From contig JAICJJ010000039.1 of NCBI GenBank assembly GCA_025928535.1, positions 1 through 11,181 of the forward strand: a DNA stretch of 11,181 bases, read 5' to 3'. Source of the DNA: Thermomicrobiales bacterium. GTDB taxonomy: Bacteria > Chloroflexota > Chloroflexia > Thermomicrobiales > UBA6265. Each line of letters opens with the position of its first letter. Position 1 is the first letter of the stretch. This document shows, piece after piece, positions 6,868 to 11,181 of the stretch. Below the pieces are notes generated by a model. The model saw only the letters and a list, made by a program, of their open reading frames with translations, had not been told where the DNA came from and ran no database searches. Both the position numbers and the translations under genes were made by a program.

Positions 6868-8215
6868 CGCGCCGCGTGACGCCGATGAATTGCTCCGGCG
6901 CCTGGAGCAGGATGGCGTCGAGCACTTCTGGATCGCCTATCACGACTACAGCGGCGTGGCCGGCGCCAAGACAATCCCGCCCGAGGGTTTCGGCAGCGCC
7001 GTCCGCAATGGCGTCGTCTTCGCGATCGCGAACCTCGACATGGACATCCTCGACCAGCAGCCGTCGGACGCCACGCTGCTGGCCGACTCCGGCGACTTTC
7101 TGGCCGTGCCCGACCCGCGCTCGTATGCCCTCCTGCCGCGCTACCCGAAGACGGCGCGGGCGCACGCCTGGATGCGCGGAACCGACGGCGCCCCCTGGCA
7201 AGGCTGCCCCCGAACGCGGCTGGACAGGATGGTCGAGGAATTGCGGCGCGCCGGGCTTTCGGTCCAGGTCGCGCTCGAGCCGGAGTTCTACCTCTTCACC
7301 CGGGATGAGCGGGGCGACTACCAACCCGTCAACGCGACCCGGATGTTCACGCTGGCCGGGCTGGAGGTCGAGCACCGCTTCGTGACCCGGGTCGTGGACG
7401 AACTCCGGGCCATGGGCGTCGCCGTCGCGCAACTCGGCAAGGAGTACGGACCGGGGCAATACGAGGCGACGGTCCGGCACGGCACGCCGCAGCGCGCGCT
7501 CGACGACTACTGGTCGCTGAAGGAGGTCGTCCGCGACGCGGCGCGCGAGGCCGGCTACGTCGCGACCTTCATGCCGAAGCCGTTCGCGCACTGCGCCGGG
7601 TCGAGCCTCCACGTCCACCTCAGCGTCTGGGACGCGGCGGGCGAAGTCGACCTGACGCCGGCGGACGGCGACGAGACATCGCTGTCGGAGACCGGCCGGT
7701 GGTTTCTGGGGGGTCTGCTCCGGCACGCGCCCGCCCTGACCGGTCTCGGCTCGCCGACGGTCAACAGTTACAAGCGCCTCTTGCCCGGCTCCTGGGCGCC
7801 GGCCAACGTCTACTGGGGCCGTGGCAATCGGTCCGGGGTCGCGCGCATCCCCGGCGTCGGCAAGCGCCGCCACATCGAGTACCGCTCGGGAGACAACAGT
7901 TGCAATCCGGCGTTCTTCCTGACCGGGCTGCTGGCGGCGGGGCTCGACGGCATCCGGCGCCGGATCGATCCCGGACCCCCGTTCGAGGGCGATGTCGGTC
8001 ACCTGACGCCGGCCGAGATCGAGCGCCACGGCCTGACCTTCCTGCCGCGGTCCTTGCCGGAGGCGCTGGCCGCGCTGGAGGCGGACGAGGTGGTCGCCGA
8101 CGCCGTCGGCGCCATCGCCCTGGAGCATTTCCTGCGCGTCAAGCGCCACGAACTGGCGCTGTACGATCTCGAGGTCCACCCCTGGGAGCGGGCGACGTAC
8201 CTGGAGGTCGTGTAG
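6860..8215 (+). CDS. Glutamine-synthetase-family ligase (gamma-glutamylamide synthetase-like)
   Basis: A 451-residue member of the GS type I fold, which activates the side-chain carboxylate of glutamate with ATP and couples it to ammonia or an amine. Metal and substrate residues are in place: E140 and E142 ('EPEFYLF'), E195 and E202 ('KEYGPGQYEAT'), H251 ('SSLHVHLS'), R306 ('NSYKRLLPGSW'), R321/R324 ('WGRGNRSG'), and E340 with R342 ('HIEYRSGD'). The N-terminal beta-grasp domain is shorter and divergent: where true glutamine synthetases have 'FDGSS' with the ammonia-binding Asp, this protein has 'FAIAN' (54-58). A non-ammonia amine acceptor, as in PuuA-, GlnA3-like, IpuC- or FluG-type enzymes, is therefore more likely than glutamine synthesis. 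The start ATG 6860 overlaps the M20 stop. The next gene is an amidohydrolase of the type fused to this domain in FluG/NodGS. Family is certain; acceptor unknown. Confidence 0.93.
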   Translation: MVDAPRDADELLRRLEQDGVEHFWIAYHDYSGVAGAKTIPPEGFGSAVRNGVVFAIANLDMDILDQQPSDATLLADSGDFLAVPDPRSYALLPRYPKTARAHAWMRGTDGAPWQGCPRTRLDRMVEELRRAGLSVQVALEPEFYLFTRDERGDYQPVNATRMFTLAGLEVEHRFVTRVVDELRAMGVAVAQLGKEYGPGQYEATVRHGTPQRALDDYWSLKEVVRDAAREAGYVATFMPKPFAHCAGSSLHVHLSVWDAAGEVDLTPADGDETSLSETGRWFLGGLLRHAPALTGLGSPTVNSYKRLLPGSWAPANVYWGRGNRSGVARIPGVGKRRHIEYRSGDNSCNPAFFLTGLLAAGLDGIRRRIDPGPPFEGDVGHLTPAEIERHGLTFLPRSLPEALAALEADEVVADAVGAIALEHFLRVKRHELALYDLEVHPWERATYLEVV

Positions 8216-8236
8216 CCCCCAAGCTCACATTGGGAG

Positions 8237-8320
8237 CCGGAGCCCGTGGGCGACGGGAGTCCGGAAAACGGGATCAGACGAGAGCCGCCGGAGGACGGCG
8301 GGCAACGCCGGAGTCCGGCG
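8237..8320 (+). other. Three consecutive hairpins in the gap before the amidohydrolase gene
   Basis: The 124-base gap between the ligase stop and the amidohydrolase start can fold into three adjacent stems. The first is 8237-8264 (CCGGA, 1-nt interior, CCCGT paired with ACGGG, 2-nt interior, TCCGG; loop GGGCG). The second is 8285-8301 (CCGCCG / CGGCGG, loop GAGGA). The third is 8306-8320 (CGCCGG / CCGGCG, loop AGT). The last ends 19 bases before the start codon at 8340. No T-run follows any of them. They may stabilise or modulate the operon mRNA; I do not recognise a riboswitch class. In GC-rich DNA such stems can arise by chance. Confidence 0.4.
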
Positions 8321-8339
8321 CACGACGAGGGAGCGGAAG

Positions 8340-9518
8340 ATGGTCGAGGTTGCGGATTTGCCGGTCGTCGACGTCCATTGTCACCCCTTCCTGAACCGGG
8401 GCGCGATCACCGCCGAGCAGTTCACCGATCTGACGGCATTCGGCGGCGGGTCGCGCGGCTTCGTGGAGCAGGGCGGCATCGAGTTCACGACCGCCGTCCG
8501 GGACGAACTGCAGCGGGTCAAACGGGACACGATCTACTTCAGGCGGATGATCCTCGACCTTGCCCGCTTTTTCGGCGTCGAGCCCGACCTCGACGCGGTG
8601 ATCGCGGCCCGCAACGACGCGGTCGCGGCCGGCTACGGCGATTACGTCCGCCGGCTCTACGGCGAGGCCGGGATCGAAACCCTCCTCTTCGACTTCGGCG
8701 TCCCGTTGCCGATGCTCGACGTTGCGGAAGTTCGCGCCGAGTTGCCGGTCGAAGTCGCGCCGATTTTCCGCATCGAGCCGCTGATTGCCGACCTGCTCAA
8801 GACGGACATTGGCTGGTCCGAGTTCAAGACGCGCTACGACGACGCGATCGCGACCGCGCTGACCCGCGACGGCTATGTCGGCGTCAAGTCGATCATCGCC
8901 TACCGGACGGGGCTCGACGTCTCGCCGCTGAGCCGGACGGCCGATCAGGGGCTGCAGGCGCTCGACATGATTCGGCGCGGACTCGGCGGCGGCAGCATGA
9001 AGATGCTGCGCGACCACCTGCTCTGCCGGGCGCTCGATCTCTGCATGGAGCACGACGTCCCGATGCAGATCCACACCGGGATGGGCGACTTCGAGGTCAA
9101 CCTCGTCCTCTGCCGGCCGGCGTACCTGATGGACCTACTCCGCTTCCCGGTCTACCGGGCCTGCCGGGTGCTCCTCGTCCACACCGGTTACCCGTATCAC
9201 CGCGAGGCGGCCTACATGGCGAACGTGCTGCCGCGCGTCTATTGTGATGTGAGCGAAGGGATTCCGTTCGCCGGTCACGCCGCGATCGACATCTTCTCAG
9301 GCGTTCTCGCCATGGCGCCGCTCTCGAAGGTCTGCTACGGCTCCGACGGTTTCGCCCTGCCTGAGATCAATTACACGAGCGCGAAACTCGGCAAGCAGGC
9401 GCTGGCGCGGGTGCTCGACGACCTGGTCGCCGACGGCATGCTCGCCGCGCGCGACGCACAGGAAGCGGCGGGAATGATCCTGGCCGGAAATGCGCGGGCG
9501 TTGTACAAACTCGGCTAA
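8340..9518 (+). CDS. Amidohydrolase-2 family protein (FluG N-domain-like)
   Basis: A 392-residue TIM-barrel metal-dependent hydrolase of the amidohydrolase_2 group. Expected metal-binding residues are visible: H13 and H15 in 'VVDVHCHPF', H245 in 'MQIHTGMGD', H281 in 'LVHTGYPYH' and D336 in 'CYGSDG'; K183 in 'VGVKSI' lies at the end of a central strand. The C-terminal 'NARALYKLG' is typical of the family. No signal peptide is seen. The start ATG 8340 directly precedes the conserved 'DLPVVDVHCH' segment and has purine-rich GGGAG and GGA stretches just upstream. In fungal FluG and plant NodGS this domain is fused in front of a GS-like domain; here it is a separate gene just downstream of such a ligase, suggesting the two act on linked substrates. 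Family members hydrolyse C-N bonds, decarboxylate or isomerise, so the reaction is open. Confidence 0.92.
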   Translation: MVEVADLPVVDVHCHPFLNRGAITAEQFTDLTAFGGGSRGFVEQGGIEFTTAVRDELQRVKRDTIYFRRMILDLARFFGVEPDLDAVIAARNDAVAAGYGDYVRRLYGEAGIETLLFDFGVPLPMLDVAEVRAELPVEVAPIFRIEPLIADLLKTDIGWSEFKTRYDDAIATALTRDGYVGVKSIIAYRTGLDVSPLSRTADQGLQALDMIRRGLGGGSMKMLRDHLLCRALDLCMEHDVPMQIHTGMGDFEVNLVLCRPAYLMDLLRFPVYRACRVLLVHTGYPYHREAAYMANVLPRVYCDVSEGIPFAGHAAIDIFSGVLAMAPLSKVCYGSDGFALPEINYTSAKLGKQALARVLDDLVADGMLAARDAQEAAGMILAGNARALYKLG

Positions 9519-9570
9519 TGGCGCGTCACGTCTGAACTGTTGGCGGCAAGTGATTGGCGGGGCGCCGGCG

Positions 9571-9600
9571 GCGACGAGTGTCGATCGTCGCGGTGGTTTT
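9571..9600 (+). terminator. Weak candidate terminator after the amidohydrolase gene
   Basis: GCGACGA (9571-9577) pairs with TCGTCGC (9585-9591) over 7 bp with a 7-base loop, and TTTT follows at 9597-9600 after five intervening bases. It lies 53 bases beyond the amidohydrolase stop, where the rightward operon should end. The spacer before the short T-run makes it a poor intrinsic terminator, so the call is tentative. Confidence 0.3.
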
Positions 9601-9713
9601 GGCGTGGCCGATCCGTATCCGGTCGTGCTCGCCGAGTCGGAACGCGCCCGACTGCGGGCAGGGAATTCCTGGGCCATTCCCAATTCCGGCGTGTTGTCGG
9701 CCCTTTTCGCGGA

Positions 9714-9737
9714 ACCGACGACAGGAATCGAACCTGC
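9714..9737 (-). other. tRNA 3'-half-like fragment (T-arm plus acceptor strand), possible att-site remnant
   Basis: Read on the minus strand, GCAGG-TTCGATT-CCTGT (9737-9721) is a proper 5-bp T-stem (one G-T pair) with a canonical 7-base T-loop, followed by seven bases CGTCGGT in the acceptor position. No matching 5' acceptor strand, D-arm or clear anticodon arm can be found in the 60-90 bases on its 5' side, and no CCA follows. It is therefore not a complete tRNA gene. Duplicated tRNA 3' ends are the usual attachment cores of tyrosine-recombinase elements, so an old attachment site or tRNA relic is the most likely explanation. Confidence 0.4.
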
Positions 9738-10121
9738 CAACCGGTTGCTCACAAAACTCGCTCTGGCATGGCCATAGACGTCCAAGAGCGTCCATTTTGC
9801 TCGTGCACTCGCACGGTGAAGCGACAGATTGTGCACCGATCTCCGGCAATGTCCGCCGGAATTGCGGTCAAAACTGCGGTCAACTGCGGTCGAAATTTCG
9901 TCCCGTCGGAGCCGTTCTTCAGCGCCGCCGTTCGGTCCGAAGCGTGTTTGGTTCCGGGCGTTGCGTCAAGCACGAAGCGGGGCGTCACGGCCCCGCTCCG
10001 CCAACTCATTCGTCCAACGCGCTCGTCGCGCATCGGCAAGCGCCGGCCGATCATCCCGGGTCAAGCGACCGTATGGATTTGCTGCGGCAGCCCCTGGCCG
10101 CCGGATCGGCATTGACGGGCT

Positions 10122-11170
10122 TTACACGGCAGGCGAAGACGCTGCCGGTCGGGCGCCATTCCGGTTTACACGTGTCCGAGCCGCCGCGTGGGCATGGATG
10201 GAGGCGCGTAGGGGGCGAGGTGCTGGAGCGCTCGGCAGCGCGAGTTGCCGCAGGTCGTGGCGAGCCGAACCGACCGATCGTCGGGAGCGCCGCTCGCGCG
10301 CGTCGTGAACGAAGTCGAAGTGGGGATCGACCCGGTCGTCCCAGTCCGGGATGAAGGAGCGGAGTTGGGGCCGGTGCGGCTTGGCGCGCCAGGACGGCGG
10401 CAACTGAATGACCCAGTCGGCCGCAGGATTCGGGCGAATGCGGGGGGCCGGATCGGACGGCTGCGCCGGTCGATCGGAGACGTCCGCGGTCAGCGCCGCG
10501 AGGTCGGTCTTTCGATCGAGGAGGCGCTGGATCGCGCCGCCGTCGGCGAGGCAGGTCAGGAGGCGACCGCCAATCTCGCCTTTGAGGCCGACCAAGCCGC
10601 AAGCGAAGCGGCGCGTGTCCTCGACGGAAAACGGGAGGGTGTGCGCATTGGCGATCCCCAACACTTTTCCGGCCGCCTTGGCGCTGACGACGAAGATCGT
10701 CGGGCCGCCGAGCATCACGGCGGGATCGAGGCGGAGGGCAGCGATGTACGCGTCGCCGAGGAGCACGAGACCGAGGTCGTACGGTTGCCCGACGACGCAG
10801 CGGAAGGCGTCGGGGATGCCGAGGACGTCGGCCCAAGCGCGGGCGTCCGCCTTGGGCATCCCGGTGAAGGTGCACTCGTAGGGGGCAAGCGGGCGGTCGC
10901 CGGCGACCAGGCTATATCCGGCCGACACGATCCAGAGGTCGAAGCGGCGGTCACGGCCGGCCGCCTGCTCGCGGAATCGTCGCATCCCCGCATCAGCCGC
11001 ACGTGCTGTTGCCCCGCATACAACGCTTCGGCCGGCGTGAGCAACGCGCGCAGGTCGTGTTCGCGCTTCGCAATGTGGTTTGGGCCGAGACGGAAGTCGT
11101 CGATCGTCAGGCGCGCGGCGCAGTCGATCGTCTTCCCGCCAGTACAGGAGGTGACGACCAGGAGTCTCAT
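10122..11170 (-). pseudogene. DUF6884/YaaA-like gene, frameshifted, with truncated TGT-like C-terminus
   Basis: The ATG at 11170 starts 'MRLLVVTSCTGGKTID' and continues to 'PAEALYAGQQHVRLMRG', a typical N-terminus of DUF6884 (YaaA-related) proteins. There the frame is lost. The homologous continuation ('MRRFREQAAGRDRRFDLWIV', then 'SAGYSLVAGDRPLAPYECTF' and 'TGMP') is in another frame beginning at 10985. One extra base in the G-run at 10986-10989 would join the two into one protein, so either a natural frameshift mutation or a sequencing error is present. The second frame ends with 'SFIPDWDDRVDPHFDFVHDA' (to about 10302), which resembles the opening of tRNA-guanine-transglycosylase-like proteins that accompany this family. 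Beyond it only low-complexity Arg/Ala/Pro-rich residues follow to the stop at 10122. The gene thus looks broken in two ways. Related proteins are linked to nucleic-acid modification; function here is not claimed. Confidence 0.65.
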
Positions 11171-11181
11171 CGTCGGCGAGC

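Larger units (their letters stand above)
9519..10121. other. Gene-less region with scattered mobile-element traces
   Basis: About 600 bases with no convincing protein gene on either strand; the open frames crossing it have no recognisable family pattern and read through a tRNA-like sequence. It contains a hairpin downstream of the amidohydrolase (9571-9591), small inverted repeats around 9661-9681 (GGGAAT/ATTCCC), a tRNA 3'-half-like segment on the minus strand (9714-9737), and three close copies of TGCGGTC near 9863-9892. The right part up to about 10300 is the out-of-family tail of the broken gene on the minus strand. The composition suits a decayed integration site rather than a functional region. 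Confidence 0.5.

Noticed and set aside
6695..8179. Long open frame (494 codons) on the minus strand opposite the ligase gene
   Set aside because: It is an antisense shadow typical of GC-rich DNA: its translation is low-complexity Arg/Asp/Val-rich with no family motif, while the plus strand carries a complete GS-like protein.
8231..8275. Sequence GAGCCGGA...CCCGT...ACGGG...TCCGG resembling group II intron domain V
   Set aside because: It begins with an AGC as in domain V, but the closing GGUUC strand and the GAAA tetraloop are missing, and no intron-encoded protein or domain VI is nearby. A simple hairpin explains it.
9297..9836. Open frame of 179 codons on the minus strand reading through the tRNA-like segment
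   Set aside because: It runs through the T-arm-like sequence and antisense to the amidohydrolase end; no family resemblance, so spurious.
10715..10985. Possibility that the DUF6884-like region is two overlapping genes or a programmed -1 frameshift
   Set aside because: The two frames encode consecutive parts of one conserved domain, no slippery heptamer is visible at the junction, and no ribosome-binding site precedes the ATG at 10985. A mutation or sequencing error is simpler.
1..11181. CRISPR array, rRNA, complete tRNA or known riboswitch (including guanidine classes, given the ureohydrolase)
   Set aside because: No regularly spaced repeats, rRNA signatures, complete cloverleaf or paired ACGR-loop hairpins were found.

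Overview
The window is a GC-rich bacterial chromosome segment with eight protein-coding genes (one cut by the left edge), one decayed gene at the right edge, a decayed insertion-sequence remnant and several strong inverted repeats. Host assignment is an inference. High GC, a TTG start, a 'CCCTCACCCC...GGGGTGAGGG' intergenic palindrome, an ISAs1-like remnant and a YaaA/TGT-like pair together fit Chloroflexota (Thermomicrobia-like) best, but no marker gene is present and confidence is low to moderate.

Left part (1-4298, + strand): the C-terminal part of a periplasmic/lipoprotein solute-binding protein of the peptide/nickel ABC family, a perfect 28-bp palindrome, then the two DppB- and DppC-type permeases. 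Next is a 350-aa protein related to L-2-amino-thiazoline-4-carboxylate (ATC) hydrolases, which is built as an internal tandem duplication. No ATPase genes lie inside the window. The strand ends at a roughly 100-bp inverted repeat shared with a converging gene.

Middle part (4411-9518): a leftward arginase/agmatinase-family gene. Upstream of it is a short gene-less stretch with an apparent ISAs1-type transposase remnant. Then comes a rightward operon: an M20 (carboxypeptidase G2-like) peptidase overlapping by 8 bases a glutamine-synthetase-like ligase, followed after a structured 124-base gap by an amidohydrolase-2 family enzyme. The last two correspond to the two halves of the FluG/NodGS fusion proteins, here as separate genes in reversed order.

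Right part (9519-11181): about 600 bases with no gene, containing a tRNA 3'-half-like sequence, then a leftward DUF6884/YaaA-like gene. That gene is broken by one frameshift and cut off just after the first residues of what looks like a tRNA-guanine-transglycosylase-like domain.

Taken together, positions 1-9518 look like an uptake-and-processing locus for a small nitrogenous compound (an amide, amidine or amino-acid conjugate). It has a solute importer, three C-N hydrolases of different folds (ureohydrolase, M20, amidohydrolase), an ATC-hydrolase-like protein and a glutamyl-ligase-type enzyme. The substrate cannot be read from sequence.
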